Shown here in pieces: positions 53,671 through 62,327 of a stretch of DNA of 64,000 nt. A program made the translations under genes and the position numbers. The stretch is taken from the NCBI RefSeq assembly GCF_001650735.1, contig NZ_LXVY01000017.1, forward strand, positions 89,517 through 153,516. Reading direction: 5' to 3'. Position 1 is the stretch's first letter, and each line of letters begins with the position of its first letter. Source of the DNA: Sphingomonas sp. TDK1 (lineage in GTDB: Bacteria > Pseudomonadota > Alphaproteobacteria > Sphingomonadales > Sphingomonadaceae). The notes beneath the pieces were generated by a model that saw only the letters and a list, made by a program, of their open reading frames with translations, was not told the origin of the DNA and searched no databases.

Positions 53671-53824
53671 GGATGGTGCCGGGGACGGAATCGAACTGGC
53701 TGAAATATGAAAGTTAATTCAAAGAATTGAACAAGATACCGTCAGCCCTGATACCGCGCGATATACCGTCACCGGCAAATGTTGGGTGGGTTCGATTCCA
53801 AAATGGCTGGCGATTCCAGCTTTG
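53671..53824 (+). repeat. dispersed att-like repeat, copy B
   Basis: Second copy of the repeat at 32930-33082, in direct orientation 20.7 kb away. Its inner 113 bases are bounded by perfect inverted arms GGAATCGAAC (53687-53696) and GTTCGATTCC (53790-53799). It shares the blocks TGGCTG, AATTCAAA and CCGTCAGCCCTGAT, and the hairpin GCTGG-CGATT-CCAGC at 53806-53820, with copy A. Confidence 0.65.
53674..53696 (-). other. tRNA-Leu 3'-end fragment (att-site-like)
   Basis: On the minus strand this reads GTTCGATTCCGTCCCCGGC followed by ACCA, exactly the T loop, T-stem 3' strand, acceptor 3' strand and CCA of a typical alphaproteobacterial tRNA-Leu (5' acceptor GCCGGGG). The 5' side of the T stem is not complementary, so the tRNA body is absent. 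Such 3'-end copies are the hallmark of integrase attachment sites. Confidence 0.6.
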
Positions 53825-54295
53825 TTTGGGTCTAACGCAGGATGAGACATTGGCATCTGGCGCCCAGAAATGCAAGTCTGAGCAAGAAACGGCGGGTATT
53901 CGACTTCCGCGGTACCGGCGCTTGTAAAGTCAATGATCCCATCCGTGCGTGGACTCGGCGAGGCGCCTGCACCAGACTTGCGCTCGTGTCGGAGTTCACC
54001 CGCTGGCGATGGCGAAAAGTGGGACTAAGCTGTCGTTTACCTAATGACGCCGCAATGGCAGGTTTTGGCAAGTGCTGTCGGTAGGCAACATATACTTGCG
54101 TCATTTCTGGCCATTATTGTGTTGTCCACGATAGCCATGACCATCCTACTGCGTTCGCCGATGCGCTGCGAGGCAGCAGGGAGACTGCGACAAGATGCGT
54201 GGTCATCGCCCCGACACCGGTTTTTACCCCAGTTAACTCGACACGCGTCGACATCCCCGGCACTTGGATCGAGCATCGTCGTGGGAGGAAGAGCC

Positions 54296-54763
54296 TTGCA
54301 CCACAGTCGAGTTTTTCAGCTTGTAGCGGCAGCACTTGCTCTAGCGACGGCGCCCCTCACGCTTGCGGCAAAGGTGCCGCATGCGGCAGTGGGCGAGCGG
54401 CCTCGATCAGCCTCGGTGCATACCCGGGAAATCGTACGCACGACGCTGACGACATCGGGCAAGCCCATCGTGATGCCCGAAGGGCAGATCGAGACCGTTG
54501 TCACGAAATACCGCATCGGTCCGCGCGCCGTTTTGCCGTTGCACAAGCATGTCTATCCCCGCTTCGGCTTTGTTCTGTCAGGCGCAATCGCTGTGGGACA
54601 GCCGGCGGGCAGAGGCATTTTCCGCGTCTTCAAGGCAGGCGACTTCATCGTCGAGGACACGGAGACATGGCACGATGCCCGCAACCTGGAGACTCGGCCG
54701 GCCGAACTCCTCGTAATCGACCTCGTGCCGCCGGGCACCAGAAATATCGTCGCCGAACAATAG
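54296..54763 (+). CDS. secreted cupin-domain protein
   Basis: A 155-residue exported cupin. The signal peptide (FQLVAAALALATAPLTLAAK) is followed by a single cupin barrel with the metal-binding pattern PLHKHVYPRFGFVLSG and FKAGDFIVEDTETWHDARN. Small exported cupins can bind metals or sugars; function is unknown. The start is TTG at 54296 with an excellent GGGAGGAAGAG site five bases upstream; a longer frame back to 54044 lacks cupin or signal features. It is convergent with the aldo/keto reductase gene. Confidence 0.75.
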   Translation: MHHSRVFQLVAAALALATAPLTLAAKVPHAAVGERPRSASVHTREIVRTTLTTSGKPIVMPEGQIETVVTKYRIGPRAVLPLHKHVYPRFGFVLSGAIAVGQPAGRGIFRVFKAGDFIVEDTETWHDARNLETRPAELLVIDLVPPGTRNIVAEQ

Positions 54764-54812
54764 CGCCTTTATCAGCAAGGCTCGACTCCTGGCCAGACCA
54801 CGGGCTGCAGCC

Positions 54813-55823
54813 TCACCCCCCTGCGCCGAAAGGCGCGGCGGGATCGATCAAACCTGCGTCGCGCAGCGCGCCCCAGAACTGCGGGGGGACCTTCTCCGTC
54901 AGCGCCGCGCGGTCCTCGGCGATGCGGGCAGGCCTGCTCGCACCGGGGATCACCGCCGCGACCGCCGGCTGGGCCAGCGCGAAATGCAATCCTGCAGCCT
55001 TCATGCTGATCCCGTAGCGATCGGCAATGGCCTTGATCGACGCGACCTTGGCGAGGATCTCGGCGCTGGCCGGCGCATATTCGAAGTTCGGCCCGCCGAC
55101 GAGCACCCCCGAGCTATAGGGTCCGCCAACGACGATGCCGAGGTCCCGTTCGAGGATCCTGGGCATCAGGCGCTGCAGCGCGCGGCCGTGATCGAGCAGC
55201 GTGTAGCGGCCGGCGAGCAGCGACCCATCCGGCTGCGGCGCGTCGAGGTCGAGAAGAATCTCGATCGGCTCGACGCGATTGACGCCAAGACCCCAAGCCT
55301 TGATCACGCCCTCGCCCTTCAGCCGGTCGAGCACCTTGAAGGCACCCATGCGCGCGCTCTCGAATTGCTCGAGCCAAGCGTCGCCGTAAAAGTCCTGGGC
55401 GACATCGTGGACCCAGACTATATCGATGCGGTCGGTCTGGAGCCGTTTCAGGCTGTCTTCGATCGAGCGCAGCGTTGCGTCGGCCGAATAATCGTTGATC
55501 ACCTTGTTCGCGCGACCATGAGCGAACACATCGCCCTTTTCGCCATTGTCGCGAGCGCCCTGCTCGACCTCGTCGAGAACGATACGGCCGACCTTGGTGC
55601 TGATCACATAGTCGTCGCGCGGCTTGTCCTTGAGGGCGATGCCCATGCGCAGTTCCGCCAGCCCGGCGCCGTAAAAAGGCGCATTGTCGAAATAGCGGAT
55701 CCCATCCTGCCAAGCCGCTTCCACCGTCGCCAGCGCCTCGTCCTCGGGGATCGCGCGGAACATGTTGCCGAGCGGTGCAGCGCCGAAGCCAAGCCTGCCG
55801 GGCAGGATATCTTTGAGGGCCAT
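54813..55823 (-). CDS. aldo/keto reductase
   Basis: A 336-residue NADPH-dependent aldo/keto reductase, (beta/alpha)8 fold, related to D-threo-aldose/L-fucose dehydrogenase types. The tetrad can be read as Asp in IRYFDNAPFYGAG, Tyr in FYGAG, Lys in VISTKVGR and His in IVWVHDV. Cofactor binding is suggested by the C-terminal VIPGASRPARIAED. The ATG at 55823 has an AGGAGGAATT site; the frame is open to 56009 but that part overlaps the ABM gene. It lies 17 bases downstream of that gene on the same strand, so they form an operon. Confidence 0.9.
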   Translation of the reverse strand: MALKDILPGRLGFGAAPLGNMFRAIPEDEALATVEAAWQDGIRYFDNAPFYGAGLAELRMGIALKDKPRDDYVISTKVGRIVLDEVEQGARDNGEKGDVFAHGRANKVINDYSADATLRSIEDSLKRLQTDRIDIVWVHDVAQDFYGDAWLEQFESARMGAFKVLDRLKGEGVIKAWGLGVNRVEPIEILLDLDAPQPDGSLLAGRYTLLDHGRALQRLMPRILERDLGIVVGGPYSSGVLVGGPNFEYAPASAEILAKVASIKAIADRYGISMKAAGLHFALAQPAVAAVIPGASRPARIAEDRAALTEKVPPQFWGALRDAGLIDPAAPFGAGG

Positions 55824-55840
55824 GATCGAATTCCTCCTGG

Positions 55841-56137
55841 TCAGGCGACGATGCGCGGTTCGAGGTTGAATGCCTTCCGTTCCGCCAGCTGCGCGATGGT
55901 CGCCAGATAGTGCTGGAAGTGCGGCGTCGCGCGGTGCGCTTCCCGCGCCGCGGCATCGACATAGAGCTCGTCGAGGACGAAAACTCCCGGCTCGGCCTGA
56001 TCTGCCCATAGGTCGTAGCGCAGATTTCCCGGCTCCGCCCGGCTCGGTTCCACCAGACCTTCGAGCAGCGTCCGCAATTCCGCTTCCCTGCCCGGTCCCG
56101 CGGTCAGCACGGCGACGGTCTTTACGTTGCTGGTCAT
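55841..56137 (-). CDS. antibiotic biosynthesis monooxygenase (ABM) family protein
   Basis: A 98-residue ferredoxin-like alpha/beta protein of the ABM/YgiN group: VKTVAVLTAGPGREAELRTL, PGNLRYDLWAD, FVLDELYVDAAAREAH and a C-terminal PHFQHYLATI. Members oxidise quinols or act as small monooxygenases without prosthetic group; many are simply electrophile-response proteins. It is the first gene of a two-gene unit with the aldo/keto reductase and diverges from the DJ-1-like gene, with a 265-base intergenic region. Confidence 0.88.
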   Translation of the reverse strand: MTSNVKTVAVLTAGPGREAELRTLLEGLVEPSRAEPGNLRYDLWADQAEPGVFVLDELYVDAAAREAHRATPHFQHYLATIAQLAERKAFNLEPRIVA

Positions 56138-56402
56138 CTCGCTTCCTCTTCAGCTGCGGTGCAATTTCCTGGTGCAGCGTGCCGCCAGACGGGGTTGTGC
56201 CGGGCGAAGGCCGACGTAGCGCAGATCGTCTCCGGATCGCAGTTAAGCCCGGTCAAATGTGGAGAATGTAGCGCAATGCGCAGTTCAGGGAGCGACCTAC
56301 CTCCCTTTACGCGACGTTACCGCAATTGACGCCTCCTGGAGGATCAATGGGCTTAGATACGCCTGCACTGCTGCTGTGCCGATGGAGGCCAGGGAGGACA
56401 GG

Positions 56403-57197
56403 ATGAGCAAAGGCAAGGTCGTCGTCATCGGTTCCAATGCGAACCGCATCGAAACCCAAGGTGGATATTGGGGAGACACGGGCAACTACCTGAACGAGAC
56501 CGTGGTCCCGATGCTGGCGCTCATCGATGCCGGCTACGACGTCGTGCTCGCAACGCCCAATGGTGCCCGCCCGACGATGGACAAGGCGTCGGACTCGCCC
56601 GCGCACTTCGGGGGCGACGTGCACGCCTACGAGCACGCCAAGCTGTTCTGGATCGACGCCCCGGCGATGCAGGCCCGTACGCTCCGCTCGATCCTCGACG
56701 AGGGTATCGAATCCTATTACGGGGTCTTTATCCCTGGCGGCCAGGCCCCCATCGTCGACCTGATGCAGGAGCAGGAACTCGGCGAAATCCTTCGCCATTT
56801 CCACGCGCATCAGAAGCCGACGGCGATGCTCTGTCACGGCCCGATCTCCGCGACCGCCGCCATGCCCTATGCGCGCGAGTTCCGCGCCGCACTGATTGCG
56901 GGTGACCACGCCAAGGCGAAGGAATGGTCCAGAGGCTGGCAATATGCCGGCTACCGCATGACCGTGTTCCAGAAGTCCGAGGAAAAGGTGATCGAGGACA
57001 CGATCCTCCACGCCAAAATCTATTTCGACATGCCCTATGCGCTCGGTCTCGCGGGCGCGGTCGTCGATACCGGTCCGGACTTCGAGCCCTATGTCATCGA
57101 GGATCGCGAACTGATCACCGGCCAGAATCCGCGCTCGGACCACCCGATCGCCGAGGCCCTCATCGCGGCGCTGGATCGCAAGCTCGGCCATGCCTGA
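56403..57197 (+). CDS. DJ-1/PfpI family class I glutamine-amidotransferase-like protein
   Basis: A 264-residue DJ-1/PfpI protein with the nucleophile-elbow motif TAMLCHGPIS (Cys near residue 139), and conserved VVLATPNGARPTMD and GVFIPGGQAPIVDL. Related proteins are chaperones/deglycases such as Hsp31 or glyoxalase III and respond to aldehyde stress. The ATG at 56403 has AGGGAGGACAGG upstream; earlier in-frame codons to 56259 show no homology. It precedes an exported alpha/beta hydrolase on the same strand. Confidence 0.88.
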   Translation: MSKGKVVVIGSNANRIETQGGYWGDTGNYLNETVVPMLALIDAGYDVVLATPNGARPTMDKASDSPAHFGGDVHAYEHAKLFWIDAPAMQARTLRSILDEGIESYYGVFIPGGQAPIVDLMQEQELGEILRHFHAHQKPTAMLCHGPISATAAMPYAREFRAALIAGDHAKAKEWSRGWQYAGYRMTVFQKSEEKVIEDTILHAKIYFDMPYALGLAGAVVDTGPDFEPYVIEDRELITGQNPRSDHPIAEALIAALDRKLGHA

Positions 57198-57308
57198 CCG
57201 CCGGCCGAACGCGATCTGAACGCGCACGCCGCGCGCACGCTTCGGTCTGGGTGCTTTCACGAGCCCCCGGCGGCGAGCGCGTACCCCGATCAACCTGGAG
57301 TGACGTCG

Positions 57309-58070
57309 ATGAAACATCTTATTGCAGGAGTGCTCCTCGCTATGGCCACAACCGTTTCCGCCACCGCCCACCCGAACGCGCCGAACAAGCCCGTCTCGAT
57401 CGTGCTGGTGCATGGCGCGTTCGTCGATGCCTCGGGCTGGAAACCGGTCTACGACATTCTGACCAAGGACGGCTATGAGGTGCTGGTCGTCCAGAACCCG
57501 ACCGTCACGCTCGACGGGGACGTCGCGGCCACCCGCCAGGTGATCGCGAAGGCGAGCAAGCCGGTCGTGCTGGTCGGCCACAGCTATGGCGGCGCGGTCA
57601 TCACCGAAGCGGGCGCAGATCCCAAGGTGAAGAGCCTCGCCTATATCGCGGCGCTTGCGCCCGATGCCGGGGAATCGGTGTTCGAGCTGGCGACCCGGCC
57701 GGTGCCGGGCGAATCCGGTCCGCCGCTACTGCCGCCGGAAGACGGGTTCATCCTCGTCGACCCGGTCAAGTTCCCGACGGCCTTCGCGGCGGACGTCGAC
57801 ATTTCCATCACGGGCTTCATGGCAGTGTCGCAGGTCCCCTGGGGCTTGGCTGCCGTGCAGACCAAGCTGAATACGGCGGCGTGGCACGACAAGCCGGTCC
57901 GCTGGATGCTGACGACGCAGGACCATATGGTCTCGCCGACCACCCAGCGCTTCATGGCGACCCGCGCCAAGGCCAAGCTGACCGAGATCAACAGCAGCCA
58001 CGCCGTCATGCTGTCCCACCCCAAGGATGTCGCCGCCTTCATCGAGGCCGCCGCAGCCGCGGCCAACTAG
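57309..58070 (+). CDS. exported alpha/beta hydrolase
   Basis: A 253-residue serine hydrolase with a signal peptide (LIAGVLLAMATTVSATA). Motifs are VLVHGAFVDASGWKPVYD (oxyanion HG), the nucleophile elbow VLVGHSYGGAVI, Asp in LTTQDHMVSP and His in NSSHAVMLSHP. It resembles pyrethroid-hydrolase/esterase-type proteins (PF12697) common in soil bacteria. The ATG at 57309 has GGAG eight bases upstream. A hairpin lies 47 bases after the stop. Confidence 0.88.
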   Translation: MKHLIAGVLLAMATTVSATAHPNAPNKPVSIVLVHGAFVDASGWKPVYDILTKDGYEVLVVQNPTVTLDGDVAATRQVIAKASKPVVLVGHSYGGAVITEAGADPKVKSLAYIAALAPDAGESVFELATRPVPGESGPPLLPPEDGFILVDPVKFPTAFAADVDISITGFMAVSQVPWGLAAVQTKLNTAAWHDKPVRWMLTTQDHMVSPTTQRFMATRAKAKLTEINSSHAVMLSHPKDVAAFIEAAAAAAN

Positions 58071-58117
58071 GCCGATGGCCCGGGGGCGGCATACCGACGT
58101 CTCCCTCGGAGATTGCC

Positions 58118-58143
58118 GAGATGGGGTTTGAGGAACCCATCTC
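58118..58143. terminator. inverted repeat between hydrolase genes
   Basis: An 8-bp perfect inverted repeat (GAGATGGG, ten-base loop, CCCATCTC) lies 47 bases after the alpha/beta hydrolase stop. No T tract follows, so termination is possible but unproven. The surrounding 200 bases hold no gene. Confidence 0.4.
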
Positions 58144-58274
58144 AGCCAGGAGGAGGCGCTGCCATGCCCATGCATCGTACGGGCCGTTCCGCCTGCGGCG
58201 CGGCCAGCTCCGCGTGCGACTTAAAGGCTGACTCGCCAGATGGTTGATCCAATGTAGTTGAGGGAGATGGTAGA

Positions 58275-59183
58275 ATGGCCAATGCATCCGACACACCCGA
58301 TGCACTTAACCGTCGCCAGGCGATTACACTGGCCAGCGCCACGCTATTTGCCTCCGCGCTGTTCGCTGCACCCTTGTCGATCCGTGGTGCCATCGCGCGC
58401 CCGGCCTCCAGCGCCAGCCTTACACAGGTCCGCAATGCCACCCTGCGCATCGATTATGGCGGCATCCGCTTCCTCGTCGACCCGGTGCTGGCGGACAAGG
58501 ACGCCTATCCCGGCTTCGAAGGGACGGCAAACAGCCAGAGGCGCAACCCGCTCGTGCCGCTGCCCATACCGCTTGCTTCGATCCTCGACGTCGATGCGGT
58601 GATCGTCACGCACCTGCATCCCGATCATTGGGACGAGGCGGCGAAGGCCAAGCTGAACAAGGCGCTGCCGATTTTCGCGCAGAACGCCAGCGATGCCGCC
58701 CAACTCCATGCGTCAGGCTTCGCAGATGTCCGTATTCTGACCGAGAACACCGAGTTCCGAGGCGTGCGCTTGAGCCGCACGGGCGGCCAGCACGGCACCG
58801 ACGCCGACCTGAAGGCATTGCCGCAGATCCTCGGGCCTGTCAGCGGCTTCGTCATGCGTCACCCGGCGCACAAGACGCTGTACGTCGCCGGCGACACGAT
58901 CTGGAACCGCGAAGTCGAGCGCGCCATCGCCACTTACGCGCCCGACGTCATCATCCTGAACGCTGGCATGGCGACCGTGATCGGACTGGATCCGATCATC
59001 ATGGGGCCGACGGACGTTCTTGCGGTGCATCGTGCCGCGCCGAACGCGATGCTGATCGCCAGCCACATGGAGGGCGTGAACCACTGTATCCTCAGCCGCG
59101 CCGATCTTCGTGCCTTCTCCAAGCGAGACGGGTATGCGCAGCGCCTGCTCATCCCCGCAGACGGGGAAACCTTGCCGATCTAA
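58275..59183 (+). CDS. exported MBL-fold metallohydrolase
   Basis: A 302-residue metallo-beta-lactamase-fold protein of the UlaG/L-ascorbate-lactonase-like group. The N-terminus has a twin-Arg-like NRRQAITLASATLFASALF signal. The metal motif is VTHLHPDHWDEA (HxHxDH), with later ligands in GGQHGTDADL, AGDTIWN and SHMEGVNH. Substrates range from lactones to phosphodiesters. GAGGGAGATGGTAGA precedes the ATG. It closes a run of redox/hydrolase genes (54.3-59.2 kb) that looks like a xenobiotic- or aldehyde-stress cassette. Confidence 0.88.
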   Translation: MANASDTPDALNRRQAITLASATLFASALFAAPLSIRGAIARPASSASLTQVRNATLRIDYGGIRFLVDPVLADKDAYPGFEGTANSQRRNPLVPLPIPLASILDVDAVIVTHLHPDHWDEAAKAKLNKALPIFAQNASDAAQLHASGFADVRILTENTEFRGVRLSRTGGQHGTDADLKALPQILGPVSGFVMRHPAHKTLYVAGDTIWNREVERAIATYAPDVIILNAGMATVIGLDPIIMGPTDVLAVHRAAPNAMLIASHMEGVNHCILSRADLRAFSKRDGYAQRLLIPADGETLPI

Positions 59184-59369
59184 AGAGCCACGGCTCATCT
59201 AGTCGGACCGGTTCACGGTGATCGAAGCGTTTCTGCTCGCGAGGCAGCTTTTTATGGAAGCTGTCTTTCAAATGCATCTGGTCGAGCGTCGTAAGTTGGT
59301 CGGATGCTGCCTCCCTGGCTGGCCTCATGTTCAGCCGACTCCAGAGCACGGCTTCCGCCAATCGGCCGC

Positions 59370-60671
59370 TCAAAGTTTGCTTCGCGTTCGCTGCCGCACG
59401 GTATCGGCGGAGTCGGCATGTAGCGGCTGGTATATCTCGGCAGGCGCCTTCCATTCTCGAAGGAGATCGAGGGGATCCTGATGACCGATCAGGTTTCGGG
59501 CAAGGCTGACCCGCTCCAACACGTTCGTTCGGGCTTCGCTGGGGAGTGTTGCTGCGCGCTGTTCGGCCTGAGAGAAGAACTGCTCGATCTCCATCACTCT
59601 CGACCATCGCTGGATAGCGCTTTGTAGAGTTGCCAGGCTTTCCTCGTATGATTTGGCGATGTTGCGTTCGTCCTCGCGGCGGCGGCATTTCTCCTGTTCC
59701 TCTAACCATGCGCGGTGTCGAAGCTCGGCCCGGCGCGCGGCTTCCTCTGCCATATCCAAAAGCTGGCGCTTTTGCGCCAGCACGGCTTTGACGATGGTTT
59801 CGGGGGATAGCGATGCTGTCTGATCCTCCGATTCCTGCCAGCTTTGCGACCAGTCGATGCCCGAGTCTGCAGCATAGGCGACGATACGGAGCCGACCCGA
59901 CGGCACATCCTCGAATGTTGTCCAGCCGGAGACGTGGGACCGCTCCAGGCGTGCGGCAAGCTCGGCGCTGTCTCGGACGAAGGCGTTGTTCGTATAGCGC
60001 ATTTTTACGTGCTCGGTCATTTCGAGAACGATGAGGCCGATGCTCACCCCGTCTGTCTGGACGAGTGTGGGTCGATCTGGCCGCCATGGTTGCGGATACG
60101 GGTCGTACTGCCGTCCCTTTATTGGTGCCTCTCTCGGGTCGATCTGCAGGCGGCGGGCGGCAGAATTGAGCCCGCTGAGGACCACGTGGTGACCAGCCTC
60201 TTCGAAGGCATTGTACAGGGCATTCGCCAGCAGCAGCCCACGATCGAGCGCTGCGGAGGAGGTGCGCAGGTCGGGCAGGGCGCGTTTGTACGGTCGGAGG
60301 AAGCCATCATCCCTGGCCGGGCGGCTATTCAAGAATTGTGCCTTCGTGCCGCGCAGGAGCGTGTGCATCGCCGGAGGCGTGGTGCCGGTTACTGCCTTTT
60401 TCCGAGGTGCGCGGGCTGCGGGTCGTGGCTTTGGGAGGGGCATGCCGTCGCCGGTCCATGTGGTGGGCTGTCCTTCCGCTGCTGCGGGTAGCGGTGGGAC
60501 AGGATCGGCCTTGCCGAGCTCGAGGCGTGTCCAGTGGCCCTGCGCCGGCCTTGGTACGCCCAGCGCGGTGCAGATCTGTACCAGCTTGCCGTAGGAGATG
60601 CCCAGTTGCGCCGAGACCTTGGTCATCGGCATCGCCCAGATAAGGCGGTAGAGGTCCTCACGCGTGACCAT
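59370..60671 (-). CDS. hypothetical protein with N-terminal HTH, mobile-element associated
   Basis: A 433-residue protein. The first ~55 residues form a helix-turn-helix-like block (REDLYRLIWAMPMTKVSAQL, then GISYGKLVQICTALGVPRP) followed by AQGHWTRLELGKADP and a Pro-rich linker. The middle is mixed alpha/beta and the C-terminal third is strongly charged with likely coiled coil (EEAARRAELRHRAWLEEQEK). Proteins with this N-terminus occur scattered on plasmids and islands; function is unknown. The start at 60671 is the first of the frame. Confidence 0.7.
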   Translation of the reverse strand: MVTREDLYRLIWAMPMTKVSAQLGISYGKLVQICTALGVPRPAQGHWTRLELGKADPVPPLPAAAEGQPTTWTGDGMPLPKPRPAARAPRKKAVTGTTPPAMHTLLRGTKAQFLNSRPARDDGFLRPYKRALPDLRTSSAALDRGLLLANALYNAFEEAGHHVVLSGLNSAARRLQIDPREAPIKGRQYDPYPQPWRPDRPTLVQTDGVSIGLIVLEMTEHVKMRYTNNAFVRDSAELAARLERSHVSGWTTFEDVPSGRLRIVAYAADSGIDWSQSWQESEDQTASLSPETIVKAVLAQKRQLLDMAEEAARRAELRHRAWLEEQEKCRRREDERNIAKSYEESLATLQSAIQRWSRVMEIEQFFSQAEQRAATLPSEARTNVLERVSLARNLIGHQDPLDLLREWKAPAEIYQPLHADSADTVRQRTRSKL

Positions 60672-61418
60672 GTGTCGCTCCGTTGCGATTTAACCTGCGC
60701 TTTCGGCAGTGCTGTGGTGGTCCTAGCGCCTTGGCGAGACGGATTTGAATGAGGGCGGGCCGATTGTTGTTCAGCCGCGCCATTTGATCGACGGGCGGCT
60801 TGGTGGACCATTCTGGGCGTCTCATGCTTGCTGCATGATTGCGCTCGCACGCCGCTCACGCGGCGCCGAGTCGGCGTGGCCGTCTCGGCCCTTTCGGGTT
60901 TTGATCGCTGACGCAGGGCCGATCCTGTGGATCGGCGGCCGGCAGGTGCCGGCAGCGGAACGCGGGTGCGGTGCGCGCGCTGGCGCACGCCTGCGGCGAC
61001 ACCAGGGCGCGCGGGTTGTTGGTGCCCGCGTGGCACACTTGCCCGGCGGGAGGCACGGGCGGCGGCTGGCGCACGTGCTGGCGCGCGCACGCCGCCCGCG
61101 CGAGGCCCGCCCGGTTGCAAGGGTGCGGTTCTTGGTCCGGGCCCCGGTGGCGCCCGGCAGCGCGGTTGCGCTGACAGGATGGTCGCCGCGCGGATGCGCG
61201 GCGGCGTTGGTGCGCCGGCACGCGGGAAAGGGCGGGGGGAGCGTCGCTCGCCTCTAGTCCTGCCGCGGCATGCCGCAAGCCGGGCGGTGCCCGGCTCCTC
61301 CACTCCGTTACGGCCCTGCGGGTGCGGCCTGCCTCTGACGGCAGGACTGCCGGTTCGCTCCTGCCGCTCCCCCCGCCCTTCCGGCGCCGGTTGCGGTGTT
61401 TTGGAAGGAGAAGGGACC
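60672..61418. other. 747-bp GC-rich non-coding region upstream of ardC
   Basis: Open frames here are composition artefacts; none has a recognisable motif or ribosome site. The central part (60960-61200) is extremely GC-rich with many CGCACGCC/GGCGTGCG-like words. The right end carries a nested inverted-repeat structure (61228-61379) described separately, then the ribosome site GGAAGGAGAAGGGA of ardC. Confidence 0.55.
61228..61379. repeat. nested inverted-repeat structure upstream of ardC
   Basis: The outer 16-bp arms AAGGGCGGGGGGAGCG (61228-61243) and its exact complement (61364-61379) enclose a second pair, AGTCCTGCCG and CGGCAGGACT, and an inner hairpin AGCCGGGC-GGT-GCCCGGCT. The three concentric inverted repeats could form a cruciform or a long RNA leader directly before the antirestriction operon. 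Confidence 0.65.
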
Positions 61419-62327
61419 ATGGGTGTCGGACACGAGAACCGGGCGAGCCTCTATGTCGAGGTGACGGGACAAGTGATTGCCGAACTGGAACAGGGACGGC
61501 TGCCCTGGGTGCAGCCTTGGGATGCTGCGGCGTGTGGCTGTGCAATGCCGGCCAATGCCGTGACCGGACGACGCTATTCGGGGATCAATGTGCTGATTCT
61601 TTGGGCGGCGGTGATCGAGGGGCGGTATGGCTCGCAGCGTTGGCTGACCTTTCGACAGGCGCAGGCGGCCGGGGGCAACGTGCGGCGCGGCGAGCGCGGG
61701 ACGACGATCTGCTATGCGGATCGCTTCACGCCAAAGGACGAAGCCGAACGGGCACGCGACGAGGACCGCGAGGCGCGGCAGCTGGCGTTTCTCAAGCGGT
61801 TCACCGTATTCAATGTCGACCAGTGCGAGGGATTGCCCGATCGGCTGACGGTGGTGGCGCAGGGCGAGCCCGTGGCAGAAGCCGACCGCATTCCGGCCGC
61901 GCATGCGCTGATGGAAGCATGCGGGGCAGATATCCGGATCGGGGGTGGCGAAGCCTATTACAGCCCAGGCGGCGACTATGTCGCGGTGCCGCCGCAGCTG
62001 GCATTCTACAACCGGATCAACTGGTATCGCACCGTGCTGCACGAACTTGGGCACTGGACCGGGCATGGCTCGCGGCTGGCTCGCGACCAGTCCGGCGCAT
62101 TCGGCAGCGCGGCCTATGCCCGCGAGGAGCTGGTTGCCGAAATGGCAAGCGCGTTCACCTGCGCGTCTCTGGCGATCCGGCCGACCGTTCGGCACGCCGA
62201 TTATATCGGCAGCTGGCTGGCAGTGCTGCGCGAGGATGAAAGGGCGATCTTCCGCGCGGCGAGCGCTGCCAGCAAGGCGGCTGATTACCTGCTTGGGTTC
62301 ACCTCGGACGAGGAGGCGGGGCTATGA
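61419..62327 (+). CDS. ArdC-like antirestriction protein
   Basis: A 302-residue ArdC-type protein. The N-terminal ssDNA-binding ArdC domain shows LYVEVTGQVIAELEQGRLPW and NAVTGRRYSGINVLILW. The C-terminal half is a zincin-like metalloprotease domain with LHELGHWTGHGSRL and EELVAEMASAF. ArdC proteins of conjugative plasmids and islands protect incoming DNA from restriction. ATG at 61419 follows a strong purine-rich ribosome site; the longer frame to 60927 is within the structured non-coding region. It overlaps the next small gene (ATGA). Confidence 0.9.
   Translation: MGVGHENRASLYVEVTGQVIAELEQGRLPWVQPWDAAACGCAMPANAVTGRRYSGINVLILWAAVIEGRYGSQRWLTFRQAQAAGGNVRRGERGTTICYADRFTPKDEAERARDEDREARQLAFLKRFTVFNVDQCEGLPDRLTVVAQGEPVAEADRIPAAHALMEACGADIRIGGGEAYYSPGGDYVAVPPQLAFYNRINWYRTVLHELGHWTGHGSRLARDQSGAFGSAAYAREELVAEMASAFTCASLAIRPTVRHADYIGSWLAVLREDERAIFRAASAASKAADYLLGFTSDEEAGL

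Larger units (their letters stand above)
53219..54295. other. gene-poor junction region with tRNA-Leu fragment and repeat B
   Basis: In these 1,077 bases I see no convincing gene; the short frames lack ribosome sites or recognisable motifs. The region contains the tRNA-Leu 3' fragment (53674-53696) and repeat B (53671-53824). Base composition varies and resembles scrambled island DNA rather than core chromosome. Confidence 0.55.

Noticed and set aside
53842..54084. 80-codon frame in the gene-poor junction
   Set aside because: No ribosome site, no recognisable motif and Arg-rich composition; overlapping frames on both strands are equally open.
60745..61257. 170-codon frame in the GC-rich region before ardC
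   Set aside because: Lies in extreme-GC DNA with nested palindromes; no motif or ribosome site, and multiple frames are open at once.
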